A DNA stretch of 64,000 nucleotides, taken from positions 62,001-126,000 of the forward strand of contig JAVBXN010000012.1 in assembly GCA_030824515.1 (NCBI GenBank). Reading direction: 5' to 3'. Source of the stretch: Pelobacter sp. (GTDB lineage: Bacteria > Desulfobacterota > Desulfuromonadia > Geobacterales > Pseudopelobacteraceae). Under the pieces are notes generated by a model, which searched no databases, was not told the DNA's origin, and saw only the letters and a list, made by a program, of their open reading frames with translations. How positions within the stretch are numbered: position 1 is the first letter of the stretch; the number at the start of each line of letters is the position of its first letter. The translations under genes were made by a program, and so were the position numbers. Positions 45,882 to 55,040 of the stretch are shown here, one piece after another.

Positions 45882-46901
45882 CTACGGGTTCACAACCGGA
45901 TCTATCCTGTTATACGATTTTGGTTTGTGACACCCAACTACACAGGTTCCACCAACGTCATTTTTGGTATAACGGATAGGAATACGCCAACGCCCGAAAC
46001 CGCTCACTTTACTGGATATAAGTTTCGGTTGGCTTGAAGCGTGAGGGTCATGACAGACCTTGCACGATCTGCCTTTGTCCGCCTTGTTGACATGAAGAAA
46101 ATGCAGATTGAACATTCCGTTTCTGAAATTGGTGGCAGCGCCGGTGCGTTGATCATCGGCAAGAGAGGCGGAATGGCATTTAAAGCAAAGATCAAACTGC
46201 GCTTTACTGAAAGAGGTATAAAAGTCTTCGGGAAAACTATGCTTCAACAGGTGCGGATATTGCGTGCCATGTGTCACGTGACATGCCGAACATTCGCCGG
46301 TAGATACCGGACCGTGTATGGATTTTCCGGAAAACATCGATTTGTTGTGGCACATGATGCAAAGGGCTGATCCTTCCGCTTTCAAAATATACTTATTGTC
46401 AGACTGGTGCGGGTCGTGGCAATCAAGGCACTTGCCTTCAGTAATAGGAGGATGCGGGAATTTCCTGCCCAGTTTTGTCTTGTCGTGACACATGTAACAA
46501 AGCGCCACGCCTGATGCTTTCAGCTGAAACTTGTTGTCGCTCTGATGAACATCATGGCAATCAAGACAATCACCGGAAGCTACCGGCCCATGGACATATT
46601 TTTTGATGTCCTTGCGTTCATGGCACTCATTGCAGAGTCCTACTTTGCCGTTGTCAGTCAGAAGAAAAGCACCTTTTTTGACTTTGGGATGCTTTTGATC
46701 AGACGGTTTATGGCAGGAAGAGCACTCCCCATCTTTTACCGGCTTATGGGTAAATGACTTGTCCGCCTTGTTGGGGTGGCATCCACAGTTCATTTCCCCG
46801 GCGGCCTCTGCCGGACGTTCTTGTGACACAAGCAGGACGCCGGATATTCCAGCCAGGACTGCAAAGCTCAAACAGATGATTTTGGTGGATGCAATGTTCA
46901 C
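45882..46901 (-). CDS. Multihaem cytochrome c with non-canonical haem motifs
   Basis: The 339-residue protein (GTG start 46901, giving a normal signal peptide ICLSFAVLAGISGVLLV) has nine CXXCH motifs: CSSCH, CNECH, CLDCH, CYMCH, CLDCH, CIMCH, CSACH, CFKCH, CKVCH. There is also a CX3CH (CVVGCH) near the C-terminus and a CXCH (NCGCH) right after the signal peptide. KYVHGP-type spacers match the octahaem protein. It could hold 10 or 11 haems. It directly follows resC; the ATG-started longer frame would lack a proper signal peptide. Confidence 0.88.
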   Translation of the reverse strand: MNIASTKIICLSFAVLAGISGVLLVSQERPAEAAGEMNCGCHPNKADKSFTHKPVKDGECSSCHKPSDQKHPKVKKGAFLLTDNGKVGLCNECHERKDIKKYVHGPVASGDCLDCHDVHQSDNKFQLKASGVALCYMCHDKTKLGRKFPHPPITEGKCLDCHDPHQSDNKYILKAEGSALCIMCHNKSMFSGKSIHGPVSTGECSACHVTHGTQYPHLLKHSFPEDFYTSFSKAQFDLCFKCHSASLADDQRTGAATNFRNGMFNLHFLHVNKADKGRSCKVCHDPHASSQPKLISSKVSGFGRWRIPIRYTKNDVGGTCVVGCHKPKSYNRIDPVVNP

Positions 46902-46917
46902 GTCAGAACCGTACCCT

Positions 46918-47775
46918 TTATTTTGCCCCGCCGCCATAACTGTGAAGACCGGAGAGGAAAAGGTTGACACCCAGATAGCAGAATATGGTTGCGGCAAATC
47001 CGATCACTGAAAGCCAGGCGGCCCGTTTACCGACCCAGCCCCTGGTAAAGCGGGCATGCAGAAACGCGGCATATACGAACCATACGATCAGAGACCAGGT
47101 TTCCTTGGGATCCCAACTCCAGTATGTACCCCAGGCATAATTGGCCCATGCTGCGCCGGTGATGATACCAAGAGTCAACAACGGGAAACCGATCATGATG
47201 GCACGGTAGTTGAGATCGTCCAGAACTTTCAGAGGTGGAAACATTGACATCAGACCGCCGGCCTGCGCAGAAGAGTCGTTGCATTCAAGTGCCGCCTTTA
47301 TCAGATACATGATTGAAATGCCGCAGGCAACTGCAAAAGCGGCGTAACCGAGAAAGCAGGTTATGACATGGTACAGCAGCCAGTTACTCTGCAAAGCCGG
47401 AACCAGTGGTTCAATTCCGGTATTCATGCCAAGTTGCGCCCAAGCCATGCCCAACAATGCAAACGGAATAACAAAAGCCCCGATAATTCTGTATTTATAT
47501 TTCAGATCGATATAGGCGAACAACAGAACAATCGTCCATGCAAAAAAAACTATCGACTCGTACAGGTTGGACATCGGCGCATGACCGACTCCCATGTCGT
47601 ACGATTCTTTCCAGCGCAGACCGATCGCCAGGGTGTGAACAGCAAGCCCGGCGTATGCTATCAAACTACCGGCAAAGCCGATGGATTTATTTTTGCCGGC
47701 AAGAAATGCAAAGAATACGATCATGGAGATCAAATAGGCGATTGTTGCGACATTAAAAAACATGGAACTGGTCAT
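46918..47775 (-). CDS. Cytochrome c synthase subunit ResC/CcsA
   Basis: The 285-residue membrane protein has about eight membrane segments and the WWD-type haem-handling motif WGTYWSWDPKETWSLIVW near 215-232, with conserved His residues flanking it. With ResB it forms the system II synthase that exports haem and attaches it to CXXCH motifs. It sits 16 bases after resB and directly before the cytochromes, so it may serve these substrates in particular. Confidence 0.93.
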   Translation of the reverse strand: MTSSMFFNVATIAYLISMIVFFAFLAGKNKSIGFAGSLIAYAGLAVHTLAIGLRWKESYDMGVGHAPMSNLYESIVFFAWTIVLLFAYIDLKYKYRIIGAFVIPFALLGMAWAQLGMNTGIEPLVPALQSNWLLYHVITCFLGYAAFAVACGISIMYLIKAALECNDSSAQAGGLMSMFPPLKVLDDLNYRAIMIGFPLLTLGIITGAAWANYAWGTYWSWDPKETWSLIVWFVYAAFLHARFTRGWVGKRAAWLSVIGFAATIFCYLGVNLFLSGLHSYGGGAK

Positions 47776-47791
47776 GAACAGGTATCCTCCG

Positions 47792-49156
47792 CTAAATTTT
47801 CAACTGTTGAAACTTCTCTGCAATTGTATCGAACTGCATCTCGAAAGCTGCCTGATTCTTGCTGGCATTGCCGTAGATGCGGGCATGCCCCTTGGATATT
47901 ATCAACCAGATCCGCTTGTGAGACATAAAGAAAGCGATATAGAGACCTATCACCATCAGCGTGCATCCAAGCCACACTACCCAAACCCCCGGATCCTTGG
48001 CAACCTGAAGACCGGTGTACATCCTGGCATTTGTCCCATCATAACCAAAAATCAGAGCATCTCCACGCTGGGCATTCATTTCAGGAAAATCCTTGAATAT
48101 GATGAAAGTCTGAGGCGTTGCGCCCTTGCGCGTGACCTCTATCCTGGCTGCCGGACCTGAAAATCCGGGTGCGAACTGGCGAACTTCCTGAGTGGCCTCC
48201 AGCAACTTGACCATGGTTCCATCACTGAGTGTCACTGCGGCGCCTTCATGAACTGCAATTTTTTCAGGCGCGCCACCGGAACGGGGAGTTACAGTAATGT
48301 AATGTTCACTCCCTTCAGAGGCCTGTCCATAGCTGGACTGATAAAAGGTTATTCCCTTATAGGTAAGGGGGTGATTGACAATTACCTTTACCTGTGAATA
48401 TCCCGGCACAGGCTTGCCGTTCTCCAGTACAGTCAATATGCTCCTGAACTCCTTGGGAGCACCAGTGGCATAGAAATCAACACTGAATTTCTCACAGAGC
48501 ACCTCGAACCCAAGCGGTATCTGGTTGCCGTTTCGCCCTTCCACCGTATTAATGCTGGTCCCCTCAACAATCGAGACGAATCCTTTGTAACCGGATAACG
48601 AGCCGATAATAGCTCCTACAAAAATAACCAGAATACTCAGATGAACTACATACACACCCAAACGCGACCAGGCGCTCTTCTGGGAAAAAAGATGTAGCTC
48701 GCCGTTATGCTCCGTCACAACCGGCGAAGAAAACTCCGCGCCTAGAAACGCGGCCAGACTTTCTCGGCATTTTTCCGTCGGCCCTGATACTGATATCTCT
48801 CTCCGGAGTGAATAAGCGTTGCGTGCGGATTCAGTTAATACCAGAGTGGGTTCACTGACAAATTTGAACACATGTGGAAGACGCTTTATGGAACAGGAAA
48901 TCAGATTGAGGCTGAAAATGTACAGCAGGGAAATGAACCACCAGGAGTGATACATGTCGAAAAAACCAAGCTTTGTATATATCTGCAGCTTGGTGGGACT
49001 GATCTGGGCCACATACTCCGGTGGCAACTGCCCTTGCGGCAGAACAGTACCGATTATCGATGTGAGCGCCAATGAAATCAGCAAAAACAGGGTAAGCTTA
49101 AGTGAACAGAAAAAATCCCAGACGGTCTCTACAAAGCTTCGTTCGGTGGTTGCCAA
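47792..49156 (-). CDS. Cytochrome c synthase subunit ResB/Ccs1
   Basis: The 454-residue protein has three N-terminal membrane helices, a long periplasmic domain (about 190-385, including YKGITFYQSSYGQ, a ResB hallmark) and a last membrane helix near 395-415. It is the partner of ResC in system II cytochrome c biogenesis. It is the first gene of the cytochrome operon. Length fits the family. Confidence 0.92.
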   Translation of the reverse strand: MATTERSFVETVWDFFCSLKLTLFLLISLALTSIIGTVLPQGQLPPEYVAQISPTKLQIYTKLGFFDMYHSWWFISLLYIFSLNLISCSIKRLPHVFKFVSEPTLVLTESARNAYSLRREISVSGPTEKCRESLAAFLGAEFSSPVVTEHNGELHLFSQKSAWSRLGVYVVHLSILVIFVGAIIGSLSGYKGFVSIVEGTSINTVEGRNGNQIPLGFEVLCEKFSVDFYATGAPKEFRSILTVLENGKPVPGYSQVKVIVNHPLTYKGITFYQSSYGQASEGSEHYITVTPRSGGAPEKIAVHEGAAVTLSDGTMVKLLEATQEVRQFAPGFSGPAARIEVTRKGATPQTFIIFKDFPEMNAQRGDALIFGYDGTNARMYTGLQVAKDPGVWVVWLGCTLMVIGLYIAFFMSHKRIWLIISKGHARIYGNASKNQAAFEMQFDTIAEKFQQLKI

Positions 49157-49292
49157 TGCTTTCTCCCGGCGTATATAAATTATGACTGCTATGAAAATGC
49201 TACTTTTTAACTTTCAGACAATACCCCAAAATTAAAAAAAAATGCACCATTTTTTTTAGCGCATCCAACTCTTTGTTTATGCGCAATCAGAG

Positions 49293-49321
49293 CTTTCATT
49301 TTCAACTTCATCATGTATAAT
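49293..49321 (+). promoter_or_regulatory. Candidate sigma-70 promoter for the small membrane protein
   Basis: An extended -10, TGTATAAT (TATAAT at 49316-49321), has a weak -35-like CTTTCA at 49293-49298 with 17 bases between. It lies about 50 bases before the ATG at 49370, in the divergent gap with resB. Confidence 0.5.
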
Positions 49322-49369
49322 TAAACTGTATAAGATCTGTAAATCTGACGGTATCCACGGGAGGCGGTC

Positions 49370-49576
49370 ATGCCTGTTGTTTTGGAAGCAATTGTCGTGT
49401 CTTTCGGCATGTTGCTCATATTTACCATGGCCTTTTTTCTGATTTTCCTGCTGGCGCTGGTAATGTCGCCGGTTGAGAAGAGCCTGTCCAAGATGATCTG
49501 GGACAGCACTACTCCCAAGCGACCCTTACCGCCTCCACCCAAAGGCTCTTTCAGGGACTTCAGCAAAAAACACTGA
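49370..49576 (+). CDS. Small single-pass membrane protein of unknown function
   Basis: The 68-residue protein has one long hydrophobic segment (about 3-33) and a basic, Pro-rich C-terminal tail (KRPLPPPPKGSF). GGGAGG six bases before the ATG, a TATAAT box and a strong terminator just after make it a convincing independent gene. I know no family. It is divergent from the resB operon. Confidence 0.7.
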   Translation: MPVVLEAIVVSFGMLLIFTMAFFLIFLLALVMSPVEKSLSKMIWDSTTPKRPLPPPPKGSFRDFSKKH

Positions 49577-49610
49577 TGGCAAAAGCAAGTTTTTACCCAG
49601 TCATAGCAAG

Positions 49611-49637
49611 GCTGCCTGCAATCAGGCAGCTTTTTTT
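49611..49637 (+). terminator. Terminator after the small membrane protein gene
   Basis: GCTGCCTG, CAAT loop, CAGGCAGC, then seven T residues: an eight-pair perfect hairpin, 35 bases past the stop. Confidence 0.93.
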
Positions 49638-49934
49638 ATTTAAAACTTACAATCCATAACGATGAATTCAACAGAACAACTATAAACAATGCCACATTTA
49701 ATTTTTTTTAGTTCATGACAATCCTTTAGATGATTGCAATTGTTCACATGTTGATGCAAAATCGCGGATATTTGTGATCAACTAAACGGGCCTTGGTTCG
49801 GCCACACCCATGTACATGATGCTAAACCGGAACCTCCGCGAGAAGTTCTCGAGAAGTTCCCGAAATGGACTCGAAACACTTCGTTTTATGCGTTCCCGTT
49901 ACTGATTTCCAAAATTACTGTCAGGAAAGAGCGT
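49638..49934 (+). promoter_or_regulatory. Leader region of the aldehyde oxidoreductase operon
   Basis: About 300 bases without a gene. Near 49840-49860 there is a tandem GAGAAGTTC TCGAGAAGTTC that also contains the palindrome CGAGAA-GTTCTCG; this could be a protein-binding site ahead of the MoaD/AOR/ALDH genes. No riboswitch core (including the Moco/Tuco type) could be recognised by eye. Confidence 0.4.
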
Positions 49935-50156
49935 ATGCAGATTACCGTTAAATTATATGGCTCTTTATGCTTCGGACGATTCCACTCTGCAGTACGTGAG
50001 TATCCGGACAGCAGCACCATTCAAACGATCGTAACGGACCTTGGCATTCCACCAGATTTCCTTATTCGCTTGAAAAACGGATATCATGTACCACTTGAAG
50101 AAGTGGTGGAAAACGGCGACACAGTTTCCCTTCTTCCTATGCTTGACGGCGGCTGA
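49935..50156 (+). CDS. MoaD/ThiS-type sulfur carrier next to AOR
   Basis: The 73-residue beta-grasp protein ends in DGG, the diglycine end that is thiocarboxylated. Such small carriers provide dithiolene sulfur for molybdo- or tungstopterin. Its place 79 bases before an AOR gene suggests it serves the tungsten cofactor of that enzyme. A purine-rich AGGAAAG precedes the ATG. Confidence 0.83.
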   Translation: MQITVKLYGSLCFGRFHSAVREYPDSSTIQTIVTDLGIPPDFLIRLKNGYHVPLEEVVENGDTVSLLPMLDGG

Positions 50157-50235
50157 CCCACTCCGGTTGGACGCTGGTCATAGCACCGAACTGACGTAAA
50201 ACCATAGTGAGTAATTCATCAAAAGGAGCAAGCAC

Positions 50236-52071
50236 ATGCGTATACTGAGTCAAAACCCGGTGACAGACCCATCCACAGTATTGTACCGCCGATGCGTCGT
50301 AGATCTGGAGACCGGCACAGCATCCCAGGAAGATGTGCCGTGCAAAAACCTGGAAGATGTCCTGGGCGGCTTCGGCAGATCATACCAGATCCTGGCTGAA
50401 CGTAAAATCACGGAAGCATACTGTCCGGAAAACCCGCTTATTCTCAACATAGGCATTCTGACCGGTTCAACCGTAATGACGGGCCTCAGGGCATATTTTT
50501 CATCCTATAGCCCGCTCAAACAGTCCAGAAAGGGACTTCCATCGGCCATGTGGTCTGCCGGAAGCGGCAATTTCGGCAATAAATTGAAATGGACCGGCCT
50601 TGACGAAGTTATCTTTGAAAACAGGTCAGCAACGCCGGTATATGCCGTTTTCAGTGAAGGCGAAAATGGCCCGCAGGTTGAGATCAAACCGGCAGCCCAT
50701 CTGCTGGGTCTTACCGGTCACGAAAAAATCATGACTCTTCACAGTGAATATAAGGATGCCCATTTTGCCGTGATTGGCCCCGCTGGAGAAAACTTCAATA
50801 ATGTATATATGGGTGCGATAGTTCTGAGCACGGATAATCAGCTGAAGTCGGGAGAGGGAAAATCACGCTTCGCCGGCCGAGGCGGCATGGGAAGCATGAT
50901 GGGGTACAAAAACCTGATCGCCATTGTTGCCCGGAGCAGCGATAAAATGGGCAAAATAACCCCCGATATGCGCGACGTCAACCGGGATGTCATCAAGAAT
51001 GGCGGATCAGCCAGATTTCAGCCGGTCAGCCAGGGTGGGCACGGCGGAACCTGGGCCAATATTGATGTTCTGCAGGCGTTCCACGCGGTTCCGGAAAACA
51101 ACTTCCGCCCCAAGGGAGATGAAGATGTCGCCGGGCTGTTCCGCCCAAATGTGGAGAAGGATTTTGATGTCCATAGCGAGGCCTGTTTCCGCTGCGGCAT
51201 CCGCTGCCACAACAACCTGTATCACCGCAATGCCGACGGCAGCCGCGGAGCGCTTGCCGCAAAGTTCGACTTCGAACCACTGATTCTGTTCGGATCAAAT
51301 ATCGGCATCAACGATAGCCGTCAGGTCACGGAGCTGATCCATCTATGCGATTATCTGGGCATGGATGCCATTTCACTTGGCACCACCATCTCGTATGTAC
51401 TCGACTACAATGCCCGACATCCTGACCAGCCACTTTGCGATGGAGTCGTTTTCGGCCAGTTTGATCAGATCAGGGAACTGATTGTACAGACCGGACGAGG
51501 AAAACTCAGTGAGATCGGGCGGGGAGTCAAACGCCTTTCCGAACAGACCGGCGAAACGTCATATGCGATGCATGTCAAGGGGCTGGAGCTGCCCGCCTAC
51601 CTGCCGGAAACCAACCCGGCCTACGCCTTTGCCATCGCCGGCGGACACATGTCGATGGGAACACACATGTATCTAGCCAAGGAAGGAAAAACCGGACTGG
51701 ATGACTGGGTTGAGGTTATTACCCGCCAGGGCCTTCTGCAGGTAGGCTATGACATGATCGGCCTCTGCAAGTTTGTTGGGGTCGGCATGGGGCATGAGCT
51801 GATTTCCAGAGCTATCAGCGAAGCAACCGGGTTGAATGTTTCTTCCGGAGAGATTGTCGCCGCCGTTCGTCGCGCCTATCTGCGCGGTCTGGCGCTGGAA
51901 CTTCGCCAAGGATACGAAGACGATGAATACACACTGCCGGGCCAGGTTTTTGAAAATCCAAACCCCAACGTAACCCTGCCCGCATTTGTCACCCGGGAGT
52001 TTTTTGCAGAGATGAAGCTAAGGGTCTGGGCGATCTTCAAGCCGGAAATGGAAGGACTGCTGCCGGAATAA
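50236..52071 (+). CDS. Aldehyde:ferredoxin oxidoreductase (tungstopterin enzyme)
   Basis: The 611-residue protein has the AOR N-domain (about 1-210), AGRGGMGS-like FAGRGGMGSMMG pterin site at about 214-225, and the [4Fe-4S] ligands CFRCGIRC (C317, C320, C324) with the distant fourth Cys in MIGLCKF (C511). AORs oxidise aldehydes to acids, or run backwards, with ferredoxin. AAAGGAG precedes the ATG. It is followed after 19 bases by an ALDH, so the operon handles an aldehyde by two routes. Confidence 0.92.
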   Translation: MRILSQNPVTDPSTVLYRRCVVDLETGTASQEDVPCKNLEDVLGGFGRSYQILAERKITEAYCPENPLILNIGILTGSTVMTGLRAYFSSYSPLKQSRKGLPSAMWSAGSGNFGNKLKWTGLDEVIFENRSATPVYAVFSEGENGPQVEIKPAAHLLGLTGHEKIMTLHSEYKDAHFAVIGPAGENFNNVYMGAIVLSTDNQLKSGEGKSRFAGRGGMGSMMGYKNLIAIVARSSDKMGKITPDMRDVNRDVIKNGGSARFQPVSQGGHGGTWANIDVLQAFHAVPENNFRPKGDEDVAGLFRPNVEKDFDVHSEACFRCGIRCHNNLYHRNADGSRGALAAKFDFEPLILFGSNIGINDSRQVTELIHLCDYLGMDAISLGTTISYVLDYNARHPDQPLCDGVVFGQFDQIRELIVQTGRGKLSEIGRGVKRLSEQTGETSYAMHVKGLELPAYLPETNPAYAFAIAGGHMSMGTHMYLAKEGKTGLDDWVEVITRQGLLQVGYDMIGLCKFVGVGMGHELISRAISEATGLNVSSGEIVAAVRRAYLRGLALELRQGYEDDEYTLPGQVFENPNPNVTLPAFVTREFFAEMKLRVWAIFKPEMEGLLPE

Positions 52072-52090
52072 ACGGGCAAGGGAGCTTTTT

Positions 52091-53668
52091 ATGAATATTA
52101 TCGGAAAACAATTTATCGACGGCCAGCGGGTTGCCCGGTCCAATGTTGCATTTTCCTCCTTTGATGCCGCAACCGGCGTAGCGCTTCCCTACACTTTTTT
52201 TGAAGCGACCGGAGAAGAAGTGCAACAAGCTGTTGCATCCGCCACAGCGGCGTTTATGCAATTCCGGCAAACCGGCATTGAAGAGCGGGCAGTATTTTTG
52301 GAAACGATTGCCGGGGAACTGGATGACCTGGATGATGACTTCGTTCGTGTGGTAATGCAGGAGAGCGGACTGCCGGAAGCCAGGATTCGCGGTGAACGGC
52401 AGCGCACCAGTAACCAGCTGCGCATCTTTGCCCAGGTGCTGCGACGCGGCGATTTCCTGGGTGTCCGGATTGACACGGCTCTCCCTGAACGCCAGCCCCT
52501 GCCCCGGCCGGATATCCGCCAGTACCGCATCGCACTGGGACCGGTGGCCGTATTCGGCGCAAGCAACTTCCCGCTGGCCTTCTCCGTCGCCGGAGGCGAC
52601 ACCGCATCCGCCCTGGCGGCCGGCTGTCCGGTGGTTGTCAAGGCGCATCCCGGTCATCCGGCCACCTCCGAACTGGTAGCCGGGGCGCTTGTGCGTGCGA
52701 TCCGACGCTGTAACCTGCCTGCGGGTATTTTCGGAATGCTCTTCGGCAATATGATCGGCGCCGATCTTGTAAAAGCTCCCGGCATCAAGGCGGTCGCTTT
52801 CACCGGTTCACTACGGGCAGGACAGGCCCTCAGTGAGTTGGCGGCACAGCGCCCGGAACCGATACCGGTGTTTGCCGAGATGTCCAGCATCAACCCGGTC
52901 ATTCTGTTGCCAAAAGCCCTTGAGCAGCGCGGCGAACTGATCGCCGCCGGCCTGGCCGCTTCCGCAACTTTGGGTTCAGGCCAGTTCTGCACCAAACCCG
53001 GACTTGTGATCGGATTCAAAGGTGAATATTTCGACCATTTCTGCGACAAGTTAGCTACTGCAATCAGGGAAAAAGACCCGGCTGTGATGCTTAATCGGGG
53101 GATTCTGAAGAACTATGATGACGGGATTGATCTCCTTTACCGACTGCCAGGTATAAAGTGGCTGAGCGGCGGCACACATCACGAAAACAGGGCGCTACCC
53201 TCTGTTTTCCTGGCCGATTCCTCTCTGCTGCGTCACCAGGACCACCCGTTGGAAAACGAGGTTTTCGGGCCGGTAACGGTTCTGGTTGCCGTCAGCAACC
53301 AGCGGGAACTGATCGAGTTGCTTCCGGAGTTGCATGGCCATCTCACCGCCAGCCTGTTTGCCGAACAGAACGAATTGAGTGACTGCCTGCCATTGATCGA
53401 GGCTCTTGAAACAAGAGTAGGACGAATCATCTTCAACGACTACCCGACCGGTGTGGAAGTCTGCGATGCAATGATGCATGGCGGGCCGTATCCGGCGACA
53501 TCGGACAGCCGCACGACCTCGGTCGGCTCGCTGGCCATGGATCGTTTCCTGCGCCCGGTCTGCTACCAGGGATATCCGGACAGCCTTCTTCCCGCCCCAC
53601 TGAAGAATGCCAACCCTCAAGGTATTTTGCGATTGGTAAATGGCAAATGGACTGACAAAGCCATATAA
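52091..53668 (+). CDS. NADP-dependent aldehyde dehydrogenase (ketoglutarate semialdehyde type)
   Basis: The 525-residue ALDH has the N-terminal GASNFPLAFSVAGGDTASALAAG segment split over 158-180, catalytic Glu 263 in FAEMSSINP, and catalytic Cys 300 in GSGQFCTKPG. The long form and the SSINP motif fit the group with alpha-ketoglutaric semialdehyde and fatty aldehyde dehydrogenases. It is in one operon with AOR. Its substrate cannot be fixed. Confidence 0.88.
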   Translation: MNIIGKQFIDGQRVARSNVAFSSFDAATGVALPYTFFEATGEEVQQAVASATAAFMQFRQTGIEERAVFLETIAGELDDLDDDFVRVVMQESGLPEARIRGERQRTSNQLRIFAQVLRRGDFLGVRIDTALPERQPLPRPDIRQYRIALGPVAVFGASNFPLAFSVAGGDTASALAAGCPVVVKAHPGHPATSELVAGALVRAIRRCNLPAGIFGMLFGNMIGADLVKAPGIKAVAFTGSLRAGQALSELAAQRPEPIPVFAEMSSINPVILLPKALEQRGELIAAGLAASATLGSGQFCTKPGLVIGFKGEYFDHFCDKLATAIREKDPAVMLNRGILKNYDDGIDLLYRLPGIKWLSGGTHHENRALPSVFLADSSLLRHQDHPLENEVFGPVTVLVAVSNQRELIELLPELHGHLTASLFAEQNELSDCLPLIEALETRVGRIIFNDYPTGVEVCDAMMHGGPYPATSDSRTTSVGSLAMDRFLRPVCYQGYPDSLLPAPLKNANPQGILRLVNGKWTDKAI

Positions 53669-53785
53669 CGGCAATGTAATCATTCTTGATATGTTTTGTG
53701 TTATTTGTTTTTTTTGGTAAACTGCATTTGCCAGGCATACTTATACGACTTTTAGCTAAATCAACTTAGTTCCAACAGGGTCATC

Positions 53786-54742
53786 ATGACAGTCCATCGC
53801 CAACAAGAGATATTGCCACTTCCCAGAATCCTGGTTGTAGAGGATGATCCGCTCTCCTGCGCCATGATCGAGATGTACCTTGAACAGGAGGGCTATCCCT
53901 GCGTTTCCGCTCCCAACGGTCGCGAGGCGCTGGAGCTGTTCAAGCGGGAACCGTTCCCGATCGTGATAACCGACTGGCTGATGCCGGAGATGGACGGCAC
54001 GGCACTCTGCCAAGCCATCCGAGCCCTGAAGACCGACAGCTACACCTACCTGATCCTGCTCACATCCCAGAATTCACCGGATGCTGTTGTCGAAGGCCTG
54101 GAATCGGGCGCCGACGACTACATAGTCAAACCGGTCAACCCGGCCGAACTCAAAGTCAGGCTCAAGGGAGCCCGTCGAATACTTGACCTGGAGGATGCAC
54201 TCAGAAAAAGTCTTTATGAAATAAGGGAACTGTCGATTCATGACCCGCTGACCGGCGCCTTTAACCGCGGCTATATGGATCAACAACTCAACCATGAAGT
54301 ACAGCGTGCCTATCGATACCGGCACCCGCTTTCGGTGTTGATTTGCGACCTGGACCATTTCAAACAGGTCAACGACAACCATGGCCACCATGCCGGAGAT
54401 TCGGTACTCAAGCGATGTATTGAAAACATCACCTCATCCATCCGCCAGAATATCGACTGGGTGGCACGTTTCGGAGGGGAGGAGTTTGTAATTGTGCTCC
54501 CAGAAACCGATGCAGCAGGATGTTGCGTGGTTGCGGAACGTATCCGCGAGCGGATCGAACTCGGACCCGGTTCGGAAGATTCCGGTTCGATCAGAATCAC
54601 CGCCAGTTTTGGCACAGTCACGCTTGTTCCTGGCGATGAATCGGCAGCGGCGACACCGGAGCAGCTTCTGCAGAGGGCCGACCGGCGCATGTATCTTGCC
54701 AAACAGACGGGACGCAACCGGGTTGTATCAGCGGACAGCTGA
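53786..54742 (+). CDS. Response regulator with GGDEF diguanylate cyclase domain
   Basis: The 318-residue protein has a receiver domain (acidic pocket ED at 20-21, phospho-acceptor D63, K115) and a GGDEF domain with active motif GGEEF at 230-234. The inhibitory I-site Arg three residues before the Asp is Gln here (QNID), so product feedback may be lost. It should make c-di-GMP when phosphorylated; no partner kinase is nearby. It is monocistronic, before the SAM riboswitch. Confidence 0.9.
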   Translation: MTVHRQQEILPLPRILVVEDDPLSCAMIEMYLEQEGYPCVSAPNGREALELFKREPFPIVITDWLMPEMDGTALCQAIRALKTDSYTYLILLTSQNSPDAVVEGLESGADDYIVKPVNPAELKVRLKGARRILDLEDALRKSLYEIRELSIHDPLTGAFNRGYMDQQLNHEVQRAYRYRHPLSVLICDLDHFKQVNDNHGHHAGDSVLKRCIENITSSIRQNIDWVARFGGEEFVIVLPETDAAGCCVVAERIRERIELGPGSEDSGSIRITASFGTVTLVPGDESAAATPEQLLQRADRRMYLAKQTGRNRVVSADS

Positions 54743-54801
54743 GATTAAAGCACCACTGAGCATACCACTGTAAATCTTGCGGATATTTTGTAAAATAATT
54801 A

Positions 54802-54829
54802 TTGACAAGATTGCAGAGCAACTGATACC
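54802..54829 (+). promoter_or_regulatory. Probable promoter of the SAM-riboswitch transcript
   Basis: A perfect TTGACA at 54802-54807 and GATACC at 54824-54829, 16 bases apart, lie about 40 bases before the riboswitch. Confidence 0.6.
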
Positions 54830-54870
54830 TTGAATTAACAGTAAGCGCATCAAGTAAACGACATATACTT

Positions 54871-54976
54871 CTTATCGAGAGCGACCGAGGGACTGGCCCG
54901 GCGACGTCGCGGCAACCAGCTTGAAAAAGCAAGGTGCCAAATCCAGCGAAACCCTGACCGGTTTCGACAGATAAGG
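54871..54976 (+). promoter_or_regulatory. SAM (S-box, SAM-I type) riboswitch
   Basis: The element opens with CTTATCGAGAGCGACCGAGG, followed by GACTGGCCC, then CGGCAACCAGC and AAGGTGCCAAATCCAGCG, and closes with CAGATAAGG that pairs with CTTATCG to form P1. All S-box landmarks are present in order. It lies upstream of a cystathionine synthase/lyase pair, as in methionine operons. The expression platform seems to use GGAAGAG / CTCTTCC and CCCCGGAAGGGG hairpins just before the GGAGG site, so control of either termination or translation is possible. Confidence 0.95.
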
Positions 54977-55040
54977 AAGAGTGCCATCCAAAAGATCCTC
55001 TTCCGCACCCCGGAAGGGGATTCTTACTTTGGAGGCAGAT

